Source: Bacillus massilinigeriensis (lineage in GTDB: Bacteria; Bacillota; Bacilli; Bacillales; Cytobacillaceae). Taken from it: a DNA stretch of 64,000 bases. How positions within the stretch are numbered: the first letter of the stretch is position 1; the number at the start of each line of letters is the position of its first letter. Under the pieces are notes generated by a model. It was given only the letters and a program-made list of their open reading frames with translations, was not told the origin of the DNA and searched no databases. Shown one piece after another: positions 8,054 through 17,803 of this stretch. The position numbers and the translations under genes were made by a program. The stretch covers positions 114,443 to 178,442 of the forward strand of contig NZ_LT630004.1 of assembly GCF_900111815.1 (NCBI RefSeq). Direction: 5' to 3'.

Positions 8054-8680
8054 GTGCGGTTATTTAATCAGAAAGCACTTGCTGCATGCTGTGCATTACT
8101 GCTCCTGCTAGCGGCGGTCCTGTCCACTGGGAGTACAGCAGCAACGCCGGACAGCCAGGAAATCGATATTTCTACGGATGCGGGAAAAGTACTGTTTGAC
8201 CTTGGTAATATCAAGCCAGGCGATTGGGCGGAGCGTGACATCACACTGATGAACACCGGGCGCCAAGACTCCACTTACATCACCTCAGTAGAACTCGAAT
8301 CCGGATCGCAGAAGCTGTACGATAACCTTGTGCTCAAGGTGTATGGCAAGGGCGGAAAGGTGTTTGAAGGGACGCTTGGCGAGTTTAAGAAATTAAATCC
8401 TCGAATGGTGAAAAGCAGAGAAGCAGAGAATCTCATCCTCAAAATGGAGATGCCTTGGGAGCTAGGGAATGAATACCAAGGCTTGGGCTGTAATGTTGCA
8501 ATCAAGTTTAATGTAGAAGGCACGATGGGCGGAATGCTGCCACAGGACGGAATGAAACTTCCGAACACAGCGACAGGAATTTTTAATATGCTGGCAGCCG
8601 GAATATTGTTTAGCCTTGGTGGAGGTGCCATGTACCTTTACTATCTTCGAAGGAAAAAACAAGCGATTAGCCTCCTATAA
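8054..8680 (+). CDS. TasA/CalY-like protein with LPNTA wall-sorting signal
   Basis: A 208-residue secreted protein with a signal peptide (residues 1-29, ending STAAT). Its core resembles TasA/camelysin proteins: DLGNIKPGDWAERDITLMNTG parallels the DIKPGD...FELVNGG region of the first gene. Unlike TasA it ends with LPNTA (169-173), then a hydrophobic span and the basic tail RRKKQ, a full cell-wall sorting signal. LPNTA is the variant used by sortase C of B. anthracis; no sortase gene is in this window. GTG start behind GGAGGGGGA. As last gene of the locus it is a likely covalent wall anchor for the fibres; that role is inferred. Confidence 0.8.
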   Translation: MRLFNQKALAACCALLLLLAAVLSTGSTAATPDSQEIDISTDAGKVLFDLGNIKPGDWAERDITLMNTGRQDSTYITSVELESGSQKLYDNLVLKVYGKGGKVFEGTLGEFKKLNPRMVKSREAENLILKMEMPWELGNEYQGLGCNVAIKFNVEGTMGGMLPQDGMKLPNTATGIFNMLAAGILFSLGGGAMYLYYLRRKKQAISLL

Positions 8681-8685
8681 AAATT

Positions 8686-8716
8686 AGTCTGGCCAGGCGG
8701 CCGGGCTTTTCTTTTT
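8686..8716 (+). terminator. Terminator of the tasA-tapA-sipW locus
   Basis: A 9-bp stem (AGTCTGGCC with GGCCGGGCT, including G-U pairs) is followed by TTTTCTTTTT. Confidence 0.78.
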
Positions 8717-8758
8717 CCAGGAAAGCGGAAAAATCCATAAAACGTTCATTTCTCGCTG

Positions 8759-8787
8759 TTGAATCGCGAGGGTAGCGGCATTATAAT
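8759..8787 (+). promoter_or_regulatory. SigA promoter of SulP gene
   Basis: TTGAAT and TATAAT are separated by exactly 17 bp, and the -10 ends about 30 bases upstream of the start codon. Confidence 0.72.
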
Positions 8788-8818
8788 TGAATCTGTTATT
8801 TTATAGGAAAGAAGGCGC

Positions 8819-10345
8819 ATGGAAATGATTCAAATGCTCAGGCGTGAGCTGCTCGCGGGGATTACCGTTTCTGTAGTGGCCCTCCCGCTTGCATTGGCGT
8901 TCGGTATCCAGGCTGCCGGCGGTTCGCAAGGTGCCATCATTGGGTTGTATGGCGCGATTATTACAGGTTTCTTCGCCGCGCTGTTCGGTGGGACGAAGGG
9001 GCAGGTGACAGGCCCGACAGGCCCCATTACGGTTATTTTCACGGGAATTGTCGCGAGCCATGGATTAGAATATGCTTTTCTTGCCGCTTTTTTAGGCGGG
9101 CTTATACAAATTGCTTTCGGACTATTGAAGGCGGGCAATTATCTTAAATTTATTCCGCTTCCTGTTGTAAGCGGGTTCATGAACGGTATTGCTATCATCA
9201 TCATCGTGGGCCAGCTCAATCATGTTACGGGAAGTTTTTTCATTGTGATGATCACGATTGTGTTCATGCTTTTTTCGATGAAGGTGATCAAGACGATTCC
9301 GGCTAGTCTCATGGCATTGATTGCCGGTACGGCGGCGGTATTTTTCCTCGAGAAGATCATGCCGTCGATTTCTTTTCAGCTTCCATTCATCAAGGAATTT
9401 GTTCTATTCGGTGATGTGGCGAAAATCGGCGAGATTCCGAAAGGCTTGCCGGAGTTCCATATGCCGGTCATGGACCTCACTGCGATTGCCTCGATCCTGC
9501 CTGCTGCTTTGAGCATTGCGGTGCTTGGTTCAATCGATTCGCTGCTGACTTCTGTCGTAATGGATAATATTACGGGCACGAAGCACAAAAGTAATAAGGA
9601 GCTGATTGGACAGGGTATCGGAAATGCGCTTGCGGGGCTGTTTGGCGCCATGCCCGGTGCCGGGGCGACTGTTCGGTCCGTTGTCAACATCAGAAGCGGC
9701 GGTTCGACGATGCTGTCCGCCATGGTGCATAGTGTGGCGTTATTGCTGTTCATGATGGTTCTTGGTTCGTTCGCCAGCCAAATTCCGCTGGCGGTGCTTG
9801 CGGGAATTCTGATAATTACAGGAATGACGATGTTTGATTACGAAAGCTTCAGAATCCTGAAGGACGAGCCGCGTTCGGATGCGGCGCTGATGCTTGTTAC
9901 GATGGTTTTGACAGTCGCGGTCGATCTGATGGTGGCAGTTGGTGTCGGTGTCGTAATGAGTGCCTTCATCTTCATGAAGCGGATGAGCGAAGAAGGTTTC
10001 CGGATTGGCGGCGGCCGAGAAGACGGCTTGAAGGTGTTCGAGCTGGAGGGACCACTCTACTTCGGATGTACGGATAGGCTGGCTGCAGCGATCAATGGCG
10101 CAGTGTCCGAGAAGGCGATTGCGGTCAGCTTGGAAAAAGTCGATTATATCGATGCATCCGGCGCTGCTGTCCTGCTGCAGCTGCATGGGCAGCTTGCTCA
10201 AAAGGACCGAAAGCTGTTCGTGTTCGGCGCTTCTGGCGAAGTAGCGGGTAGCCTTGCGAAGATGAAAATCTTAGAGCGGCTCGGCAAAAGCTATTTTCCC
10301 GGACGGAGCGAGCTCCAAGAATATTGGAAAGAGAGAATCGTATAG
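8819..10345 (+). CDS. SulP-family anion transporter with STAS domain
   Basis: A 508-residue SulP (SLC26-like) permease, a family that carries sulfate, bicarbonate or other small anions. The N-terminal membrane domain (about 1-395) has the family segment VALPLALAFGI and the QVTGPTGP loop, plus AVLGSIDSLLT and the GNALAGLFGAMPGAGATVRS region. The cytoplasmic STAS domain (about 405-500) carries the switch-like YIDASGAAVL strand-turn. Start at ATG 8819 or 8825 is unresolved. A promoter and terminator bracket the gene, so it is monocistronic. With no carbonic anhydrase or sulfate-assimilation gene nearby, the substrate is not predicted. Confidence 0.88.
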   Translation: MEMIQMLRRELLAGITVSVVALPLALAFGIQAAGGSQGAIIGLYGAIITGFFAALFGGTKGQVTGPTGPITVIFTGIVASHGLEYAFLAAFLGGLIQIAFGLLKAGNYLKFIPLPVVSGFMNGIAIIIIVGQLNHVTGSFFIVMITIVFMLFSMKVIKTIPASLMALIAGTAAVFFLEKIMPSISFQLPFIKEFVLFGDVAKIGEIPKGLPEFHMPVMDLTAIASILPAALSIAVLGSIDSLLTSVVMDNITGTKHKSNKELIGQGIGNALAGLFGAMPGAGATVRSVVNIRSGGSTMLSAMVHSVALLLFMMVLGSFASQIPLAVLAGILIITGMTMFDYESFRILKDEPRSDAALMLVTMVLTVAVDLMVAVGVGVVMSAFIFMKRMSEEGFRIGGGREDGLKVFELEGPLYFGCTDRLAAAINGAVSEKAIAVSLEKVDYIDASGAAVLLQLHGQLAQKDRKLFVFGASGEVAGSLAKMKILERLGKSYFPGRSELQEYWKERIV

Positions 10346-10377
10346 GCACAGTATGCTGCTGGTTCGTGAAGCCATTA

Positions 10378-10422
10378 AGCCGCACTCCTTATTGACTTAA
10401 ATGAGGAGTGTGGCTTTTTTTG
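10378..10422 (+). terminator. Terminator after SulP gene
   Basis: AGCCGCACTCCTTAT pairs with ATGAGGAGTGTGGCT and is followed by T7. Confidence 0.88.
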
Positions 10423-10510
10423 TTTTGACCGTAGAAGGTGATTGCTGTTCAGTCGCTATAATTTTCTGGACGGAATTCAAGGTAATATTCTATTTTCCGT
10501 TTCGGCTAGT

Positions 10511-10615
10511 TTATTGTCCAACCCGTTCTGTTTGTTGTCCTAAAATCACCTTATTTTGCCTTAACCACCCTATTTATTTGTGAAACAAATTAGAGCATCC
10601 TATTTTTGTCCAGCC
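10511..10615. repeat. Short phased TTATTGTCC motifs
   Basis: TTATTGTCC (10511) and TTGTTGTCC (10532) are 21 bp apart. Further degenerate copies follow, TTATTTTGCC at 10551 and TTTTTGTCC near 10604. The same motif class forms a longer array at 54.8 kb. Nothing else is recognisable between 10423 and 10713. Confidence 0.55.
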
Positions 10616-10713
10616 CGCCATTCAAAATACAATGTTGGAATTGCGGTAGTATCAAGACGAAAATAGGAATGTCTCCGTATGTCCCAACCATAAATATATA
10701 TAAAGGAGCAACG

Positions 10714-10824
10714 GTGCCTGACCCCCGGCGGGGCGGAGCGATACCGCGTTAACAAGACCCCCCCCTAAAGCGTGCCTGACCCCCGGCGCGTTAATGCGTC
10801 ACCGCGCCGGGGGTCAGGCACGCT
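10714..10824. repeat. REP-like repeats, three copies including an inverted pair
   Basis: A direct copy at 10714-10730 is followed by a perfect inverted pair: 10769-10790 and 10803-10824, with 22-bp arms and a 12-base spacer. The pair could form a very stable hairpin in RNA or extruded DNA. It lies only 35 bases before the start of the acyl-CoA synthetase, so it sits in that gene's leader or promoter. Confidence 0.88.
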
Positions 10825-10858
10825 ACAGGAAGTTAATTCTTTAATGGGGTGGTGCGTA

Positions 10859-12676
10859 ATGATTAGGAATAATTTGCTTGCTGCTGTTTACCATTCTGTT
10901 TCAAGGTTTGCTGATAAAGATGCTTTGAGGTGGAAGGAAGATGGCGTTTATATCGGCATGAGCTACAAAATAATGTGGGAGAATATCCGCCACTTGGCAG
11001 CTGGGCTTGCACGCCTTGGTATCGCTAATGATGATAAAGTAGCCATCCTTTCCGAAAACCGTCCGCAATGGCCAATAGCAGATTTAGCCATTCAGAGTCT
11101 TGGTGGAGTTACTGTCCCTGTCTATCCTTCCCTTCCCGCTGATCAAGTGGAAGCAATCCTGCAGAATGCAGAGGTCAAAGCCATCTTCGTGGAAGACGAG
11201 CACCAGCTGGGGAAGGTGCGAGAGACAGCACAAGAAGGTCTCCATGCCATTGTGATCAATACATCTGCTGCTTTCTCCTATCAAGACAAGTCATTGCCAT
11301 TATCTGAACTCATTTTTGCAGGCAAGAGCCACCCGCTCTCGTCATGGGAGGAAGGGTGGAAATCGATTGACAGCGACCACCTGGCAACGATCATCCATAC
11401 TTCCGGGACGACAGGCAAGCCGAAAGGGGCAATGTTGACCCATGGCAATTTTCTCTCCAATATCAACGCCATCCAGTTTTGGTGTATAGAAGCAGGACCG
11501 AGTGATACCTTTCTCAGCTATTTGCCGCTCTCCCACGTCCTTGAACGAATGGCTGGGCAGTTCACGCCGCTTTCACTGGGAGCGACCATTGCCTACGCAG
11601 AGAGCATTGAAAAGATTCCAACAAACCTGCTCGAAGTAAAGCCTACCATCATGACAACGGTTCCGCGTCTTCTCGAAAAAGTATACGCCAACATTCAAGG
11701 CCAAATCAGAACGAGCAGCCTTTTAAAAAAGAAGTTGTTCCACTGGGCGGTCACTGCCGGAATGGACCGCTATGACTTTCTTTCAAATACAAGAATAGAC
11801 GAACTGATATTGAAAGGCTTGCCAAAGCGGCTCGCACGAAAATACGCGCTTGCAGATCGGATTGTATTTAGCAAAGTGAAAGCTAATCTCGGCGGGAGGC
11901 TCCGCGCGCTTGTCTCGGGCGGTGCCGCTTTGAATCCGGAAATAGCCTCGCTTTTCTGGTCGATGGGCATCCCGGTGCTGGAAGGATACGGGCTGACCGA
12001 AACTTCCCCCGTCATTGCCTTGAACCCTGCGGTAAGCCCTAAAGTGGGAACAGTAGGACGGGTGCTCGCCAATTTAAATATCAAGATTGCAGAGGATGGA
12101 GAAATTCTCGTCAAAGGTCCGAGCATCATGAAAGGCTATTATCGCAATCCTGAAGCGACCGCGGAAGCATTTGCCGACGACTGGTTCCGGACAGGGGACA
12201 TCGGAAGCTTAAGCGTTGACGGCTACCTGACAATCGTTGACCGGAAAAAACGCCTCCTCATTCTCTCGACAGGAAAAAATATTGCTCCTCAGCATATTGA
12301 GAATGCGATGAACCAAAGCAGTTATATTGAAAATAGCGTAGTGGTCGGCCATGGGGAAAAGTACATCATTGCCGTCTTGTCGCCAGATGGGGAAAGCTTG
12401 CGCGAATGGGCCCGAAAACAGGGAATAGAGGCGCAAGGCAGAGCGGAACTTATTTCAAATCCACTAGTCAAAAGGATGCTAGAAAAAGAAGTGAAATCGC
12501 TTACATCAAAGCTTGCTTCCTTCGAACAGCCGAAAAATATCATCATCGCTCCTGATCAATGGACAGTAGAGAATGGCTTCATCACCCCAAGCCTGAAGGT
12601 AAAGAGCCACCTTGTGGAAAATCATTATAAAGCGAGCATCGCTGCTGCCTATGAAGAGAGGAGTTTACAGCTATGA
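10859..12676 (+). CDS. Long-chain acyl-CoA synthetase (AMP-forming)
   Basis: An ANL-superfamily adenylating enzyme that activates a long-chain fatty acid with ATP and joins it to CoA. The P-loop-like A3 motif IIHTSGTTGKPKGAML, the A5 motif GYGLTETSP and the A7/A8 region WFRTGDIG...IVDRKK are all intact. The length of 605 residues fits the FadD15-like bacterial long-chain group. The frame extends upstream through the REP-like repeat to 10772, but ATG 10859 behind GGGGTGG is the natural start; ATG 10844 is a weaker alternative. There are no beta-oxidation genes alongside, so it probably works alone in fatty-acid salvage. Confidence 0.87.
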   Translation: MIRNNLLAAVYHSVSRFADKDALRWKEDGVYIGMSYKIMWENIRHLAAGLARLGIANDDKVAILSENRPQWPIADLAIQSLGGVTVPVYPSLPADQVEAILQNAEVKAIFVEDEHQLGKVRETAQEGLHAIVINTSAAFSYQDKSLPLSELIFAGKSHPLSSWEEGWKSIDSDHLATIIHTSGTTGKPKGAMLTHGNFLSNINAIQFWCIEAGPSDTFLSYLPLSHVLERMAGQFTPLSLGATIAYAESIEKIPTNLLEVKPTIMTTVPRLLEKVYANIQGQIRTSSLLKKKLFHWAVTAGMDRYDFLSNTRIDELILKGLPKRLARKYALADRIVFSKVKANLGGRLRALVSGGAALNPEIASLFWSMGIPVLEGYGLTETSPVIALNPAVSPKVGTVGRVLANLNIKIAEDGEILVKGPSIMKGYYRNPEATAEAFADDWFRTGDIGSLSVDGYLTIVDRKKRLLILSTGKNIAPQHIENAMNQSSYIENSVVVGHGEKYIIAVLSPDGESLREWARKQGIEAQGRAELISNPLVKRMLEKEVKSLTSKLASFEQPKNIIIAPDQWTVENGFITPSLKVKSHLVENHYKASIAAAYEERSLQL

Positions 12677-12955
12677 CGGAACGAGCAGAGTAACGATGCT
12701 CCGTGAGTGACTTTTAAGGGTAAATCGTCCCGGGTACTTCATTATGGGTCATTTACCCTGTCTCAATCTAATAATCGTAAAAAAATGACAAAATAACTGG
12801 TTATTTTGTATGATATAGTAGTCGGAGGTCATTCCAAAAACAGCCATCTCAAAAAGATTTTTCAAGGAAAGTGGCAATATCGAACATTTCCCAATAGGAA
12901 TTCTGGTATAATCAGGGTGAAGAAAGCCTTTTCACACCAAAGGAGTACATAAAAA

Positions 12956-14185
12956 GTGAACCCGTATGAAAAAGATACATTATTAAGCTATGAGGAAGTA
13001 AAAACGACCAAATTCTTTCTCTGGATCTTTTATTTTTTACTATATTTCTATGATACCTTTCACTATTTTCTTGTTCCTTATTACAGCAAAATGGAATATG
13101 GATTGCCAAGGGACGGAATAGGCATATACTATCACGTTTTTCTCACTGCGCTGCTTCCTGTGGCTACGTTTCTTTTTATCAAAAACAAAGTGTATATCAT
13201 TAAATACCTCTATATCTTTGCCTTTATCCTGATTGATGCCGTAAACATCATGATGATTTATTATGGCACGGATAAGCAATTTACAGCATGGCATATTGAA
13301 GAAGCTTTCTTCATCCTGTTTTGTCCTATATTTTTAAATAAAAAGTATTATTGGGTAGTTTCAGTGGGCCTGATTGCGAAGTATATTTTCACAGGGTTGA
13401 TTCTCGATAGTACTGCTGTTGCACTCCCCTTATTCCTAATCCTCTTTCTCTCTTTCATTTCCTGGGTGTTTCTGAGTCGCTCTATTTCGTATATGAACAC
13501 GCTAATTACGGTGAACGAAAACATGCGCAGGCAGGAAAAGCTCGCCGTAATTGGAGGAATGGCAACAGCGATCGCTCATGAAATCAAGAACCCTCTTTCC
13601 ACGCTAAAAGGGTTCACCCAGCTGCAAAAAGAACAGGAAAAGGATAGTGATAGTTTCTATTCGATCATGCTGAAAGAAATTGATAGGATCAATGCCATCC
13701 TGAATGACCTGCTTTTCTTAGGGAAGCCAAGTCATTTGCAAAAAACAGAAACGAGTATGGAGAATATCCTCAAATACGTAATTTCTGCCATGAAATTTCA
13801 GACGGGTGGGAAGGCTATCGATTTCACCCTAGATATACCTAGCGATATGCCCAAAATCAATTGTGATGAAAACCAGATGAAACAAGTGTTCATCAATTTG
13901 ATTAAAAACTCTATTGAAGCCATTCCAGTAAAAGGAAGCATCAGCGTATCCGCAGCATTGTACGGAAAAAAAATGAAGATCACGATACAGGACAGCGGAG
14001 ACGGAATACCAAAGGATGAACTCTCTCGTTTATTCGATCCCTTTTTTACTACGAAGGAAGATGGCACAGGCCTCGGTCTCATTGTTACGAAGAAAATTAT
14101 CGAAGAGCACCAAGGTGAGATTTGCTTTGAAAGCGAGGAAGGACGAGGGACGACAGCAGTAATCACGCTTAACGTCAGAGAATAA
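12956..14185 (+). CDS. Orphan sensor histidine kinase, sporulation-kinase type
   Basis: Membrane sensor kinase of 409 residues. The first 180 residues hold about six hydrophobic segments and no PAS domain, followed by a short coiled linker. The dimerisation/phosphoacceptor box is ATAIAHEIKNPLSTLKGF, then the ATPase domain with N-box INLIKNSIEA, G1 DSGDGIP and G2 GTGLGL. This H-box is the kind found in B. subtilis KinB and other kinases of the sporulation phosphorelay. No response regulator adjoins it, also as in those kinases. A GTG start lies behind AAAGGAG. The signal sensed is unknown, and targeting Spo0F is an inference. Confidence 0.82.
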   Translation: MNPYEKDTLLSYEEVKTTKFFLWIFYFLLYFYDTFHYFLVPYYSKMEYGLPRDGIGIYYHVFLTALLPVATFLFIKNKVYIIKYLYIFAFILIDAVNIMMIYYGTDKQFTAWHIEEAFFILFCPIFLNKKYYWVVSVGLIAKYIFTGLILDSTAVALPLFLILFLSFISWVFLSRSISYMNTLITVNENMRRQEKLAVIGGMATAIAHEIKNPLSTLKGFTQLQKEQEKDSDSFYSIMLKEIDRINAILNDLLFLGKPSHLQKTETSMENILKYVISAMKFQTGGKAIDFTLDIPSDMPKINCDENQMKQVFINLIKNSIEAIPVKGSISVSAALYGKKMKITIQDSGDGIPKDELSRLFDPFFTTKEDGTGLGLIVTKKIIEEHQGEICFESEEGRGTTAVITLNVRE

Positions 14186-14238
14186 TCTGCTAAAAGAAAC
14201 TAATTTCGCCGGAACAAAAATCAAGTAGAAAATCAACT

Positions 14239-14269
14239 AGCCCCCTTAGCGATAGAAGGGGGCTTTTTG
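14239..14269 (+). terminator. Terminator after histidine kinase
   Basis: AGCCCCCTT pairs with AAGGGGGCT and runs into TTTTT. Confidence 0.9.
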
Positions 14270-14343
14270 CCTTTAGGACGTTAACAACAATCGAATCAAA
14301 GGTTTTGTGAACACAGTGAAACCGGTTTTTTTGCCTCTAAGGA

Positions 14344-15405
14344 TTAAAAACCTCTCACAAAGTCTTCTAGCATTCTTGCATAAATTTCAACCGATTCCAT
14401 TTCTACATATTCATCGTCTCCGTGCCAGTTCAAACCGCTTGGACCGAATTCGATGGCGGGGATTCCTTTTGATGCGAAAAAGTGGGTGTCTGCGGAGCCG
14501 TGCTGCCCAAAGTAAGTGACGGGTGCCCCTGAATGTTTTTGAATTACGCTGTCGAGTATTCGAACATAGCGATTATCCCGCTTTGTGGCCACAGGAGGAC
14601 CGGCTACTTTTACCGTGACTTTGCCGCCGGCAATCTCGGAAATCTGCGCAGCGATTTCCTCTTGGTCCTGGCCTGGGAGGTAACGGATATCAAAGGAAAG
14701 CTGGCAATAATCGGGGACTTTATTATACACATCGCCGCCGTTTATTTTTGCAAGATTGACAGAGGGATAAGGATAGAATTCCGACCGCTCTTTTAAAAAG
14801 GGAAGCTGGCAGATTTGATCATACAGCCGCCATGCTTTCACGATCGCATTTTCTCCCTCCCATGGGCGGCTCCCGTGCGCCGCTTTTCCATCCACTTCAA
14901 TATCGATGTGGAGGACGCCTTTTGCTTGAAGCGCAACGCCAAGCTGGGTCGGCTCCGAACAAATGACGAAATCACCGACATGCCCGTTCTCTACGAGATA
15001 GCCAGTGCCATGAAAGCCCCCGATTTCCTCATCCGATACGATTTGCAGCTGGACCCGGGCACCGAGAGGCTCAGCCATCAGGCGTGACATAGCGTACATC
15101 ATCGCTGCTACTCCCGCTTTCATATCTGCTGCACCCCGCGCGTATAGCCTTCCGTCTTTTTCAGTGGGAAGAAATTGCGTTTCCTTGCCGCTGACCACAT
15201 CCACATGGCCATTGAAGATAATCCTTTCCGGCCCATTGCCAATTTCGCACAGCAGCATCCGAAATCCATTGTTTTCTAAGGACGTAACGTTAAATCCGTG
15301 ATCTTCCAGCCATGACGCACAAAAGTTGACCGCGTGATTCGCTCCTTGTTTTGTCGAACTGTTGATGAGCAAAAGTTCCTTCAGCAAGTTTTTTAAAGAA
15401 TCCAT
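14344..15405 (-). CDS. M20-family metallohydrolase (ArgE/DapE-like)
   Basis: A cytosolic di-zinc hydrolase of the M20 family, which cleaves N-acyl or peptide bonds of amino-acid derivatives. Metal-ligand motifs are in order: NGHVDVV (His), ARGAADMK (bridging Asp), SDEEIGG (catalytic Glu pair), ICSEPT, and the C-terminal GPSGLNWHGDDEYV histidine. The lid domain contains GKAAHGSRPWEGENA. At 353 residues it is a little short but complete. Whether it acts on acetylornithine, succinyl-diaminopimelate or dipeptides cannot be told; it is not next to arginine or lysine genes. It is transcribed convergently with the histidine kinase. Confidence 0.83.
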   Translation of the reverse strand: MDSLKNLLKELLLINSSTKQGANHAVNFCASWLEDHGFNVTSLENNGFRMLLCEIGNGPERIIFNGHVDVVSGKETQFLPTEKDGRLYARGAADMKAGVAAMMYAMSRLMAEPLGARVQLQIVSDEEIGGFHGTGYLVENGHVGDFVICSEPTQLGVALQAKGVLHIDIEVDGKAAHGSRPWEGENAIVKAWRLYDQICQLPFLKERSEFYPYPSVNLAKINGGDVYNKVPDYCQLSFDIRYLPGQDQEEIAAQISEIAGGKVTVKVAGPPVATKRDNRYVRILDSVIQKHSGAPVTYFGQHGSADTHFFASKGIPAIEFGPSGLNWHGDDEYVEMESVEIYARMLEDFVRGF

Positions 15406-15661
15406 GGACGAAGCCTCCTGAAAAATTTCTATACTACCGTACTTACCACAACTGCCTTTTAATCAATCTTTCCTAGCCTATTCTTGTCCATTAGTACTAT
15501 ATTGTATTTTCCTTGTTTATCATGATGGAAAAATGTTTAGCAGGTAATTGCAATTTTAACAAAAATTTACGAAAATTAATGATTATCATCCTATTAAAAA
15601 TGAGTATTTTAGACATATAATCTTGATATATTGCCAAAATAACCAAAGGGAGCTGATACTC

Positions 15662-17743
15662 TTGAGGAAGCCTTTTCGTAAAATAGGAAAATCGGTTGTG
15701 GCAACGACGATGGCGCTTTCCGTCTTCTCCGCTCCGCTGTCATGGAAGATTGTGTCGGCAGCAAAGCCGGATAAGCCGGGGAAGCATGAAGTCGAGCTGC
15801 GCATTCTCGGCACAACGGATATTCATACGCATTTATATCATTATGATTATTACAAGGATGCCACAACGCTTGAATTTGGCCTTGCAAAAACCGCGACGCT
15901 CGTCAAGAAAGCTCGTGCAGAAAAAGCAGGCGAGAACACCTTGCTATTCGACAATGGCGACTTGATTCAAGGCAATCCGCTCGGCGATTATAAAGCGAAG
16001 GTAGATCCGCTTAAGGAGGGGGAGATGCATCCTGTTTTCAAAGCGATGGAAACAATGGACTATGATGCTGCTACTCCCGGAAACCACGAATTCAACTACG
16101 GATTGGATTACTTGGAAGAAGTGCTTGACGATGCGCCAATGCCGTACGTCAATGCAAATGTTTACAAAGATGATCATGATGGAAACCCGCAAAACGATGA
16201 GCATTTTTTCAAGCCATACCAAATCATGAAAAAGAAAGTCAAAGATGGCAACGGAAAAACGCAGGTAATCAAAGTTGGCGTCATTGGGGCGGTTACTCCG
16301 CAAATTACCCAATGGGACAAGGCAAACCTTGACGGCAAGGTAATCACGAAAGATATCGTGAAGTCAGTGGAAGCGCAAATTCCAAAAATGAAGGAAGAGG
16401 GCGCTGATCTTATCGTCGCGCTTGCGCATACTGGAATTGGCGATGAAGCAGCTGTTGAAATGGAAGAGAACGCAGCATACGATTTGACAAAGGTAGAAGG
16501 AATCGATGCGATCATCTCAGGCCATAGCCATCTGATCTTCCCTGGTGATTTCAAAGGGCTTCCAGGTGTCGATACAGCAAATGGAACCATCAACGGAGTT
16601 CCTGTTGTCATGCCAGGCAACTGGGGCAATCACCTTGGCGTCATCGATCTTTCCTTGAAAAAAGTGAAAGGAAAGTGGGCTGTCCAGTCTGCCAAATCGC
16701 AGCTTCGAGCCATTTACGACAAGGCTGCGAAGATTAGCCTTGCGGATCCAGACCCAGAAGTGCTGAAAGCAGTTAAAGAAGATCATGAAGGAACCGTGAA
16801 GTATGTCCGCCAGCCTGTCGGAACAACGACTGCCGACATTCATAGCTATTTTGCGCTCGTCCAGGACGATCCTTCGATTCAGATCGTGACAAATGCGCAA
16901 AAATGGTATGTGGAAAACAAAGTGAAGGGCACTGCGGATGAAAATCTGCCAATCCTTTCTGCCGGTGCGCCATTCAAGGCAGGAGGCCGAAACGGTGCCA
17001 GCTATTATACGTATATTCCTGAGGGAACGATTGCCATCAAAAATGTTTCCGACCTCTACCTGTATCCGAACACTGTTTCGACAGTAAAAGTGAAGGGTGC
17101 CGATGTGAAAGAATGGCTGGAAATGTCCGCAGGCCAATTCAACCAAATAAAGCCGGGCGAAGCAGGCGAGCAGCAGCTTATCAACAATGCTTTCCCTACT
17201 TACAACTATGACGTCATCGATGGTGTTACTTACGAAATCGATGTGACCCAGCCGGCAAAATACGATACGACCGGAAAAGTGGTCAATGCTGAAGCAAACC
17301 GCGTCAAAAATCTGCAGTACGATGGCAAACCGATTGATCCAAACAAAGAATTCCTTGTTGTGACGAACAATTACCGTGCAAGCGGCCAGTTCCCTGGTGT
17401 CCGCAACAACACAGGCGTGGAAATGTACCCTGATGAAAACCGCCAGGCAATCATCGATTATATTTCTGCGGAAGGAACGATTGATCCATCAGCAGACAGC
17501 AACTGGAAGTTCTCTCCTGTAAGCGGTAGCGCGAACGTTGTGTTTGAGTCTTCTCCAGATGCTAAAAATGCAATTGGCGAAGGTAGCCCGATTCAATATG
17601 TAGGCCCTAGTGCAAATAGCTTTGCAAAGTATTCTTATAAACTGCCAGCGCTAAAAAACTTTGAACTTCAGCTGCTTGGCATCAACGATTTTCACGGACA
17701 AGTGGATATGTACAACCAAGACCTTAATGCTGGCGACGTTTGA
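15662..17743 (+). pseudogene. yfkN: YfkN-like cyclic-nucleotide phosphodiesterase/5'-nucleotidase, truncated
   Basis: Secreted phosphoesterase. In B. subtilis YfkN has two metallophosphatase units in one long wall-linked protein, a 2',3'-cyclic nucleotide phosphodiesterase and a 5'-nucleotidase. Here the signal peptide and the whole first unit are intact: GTTDIHTHL, DNGDLIQGNP, TPGNHEFNYG, ALAHTGIG, SGHSHLIFPG, plus its 5'-nucleotidase C-domain. The second unit begins with LQLLGINDFHGQ but stops after about 20 more residues. Pieces of that second unit survive 1.2 kb downstream, one inverted (see next entries). The first unit may still make a working enzyme without wall anchor. TTG 15662 lies behind AAGGGAG. 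Confidence 0.85.
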
Positions 17744-17777
17744 GGTTAGGAATTGATTCCTTATTCGCCGTCACAGG

Positions 17778-17803
17778 GAACCCTTGCGTAGCAAGGGTTC
17801 TTT
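17778..17803 (+). terminator. Hairpin after truncated yfkN
   Basis: A perfect 10-bp stem, GAACCCTTGC with GCAAGGGTTC and a 3-base loop, is followed by a short T-run broken by C. It begins about 35 bases after the premature stop. Confidence 0.6.

Noticed and set aside
10772..10858. 29-codon N-terminal extension of the acyl-CoA synthetase
   Set aside because: It is translated REP-like repeat and has no family similarity. ATG 10859 has the ribosome site.
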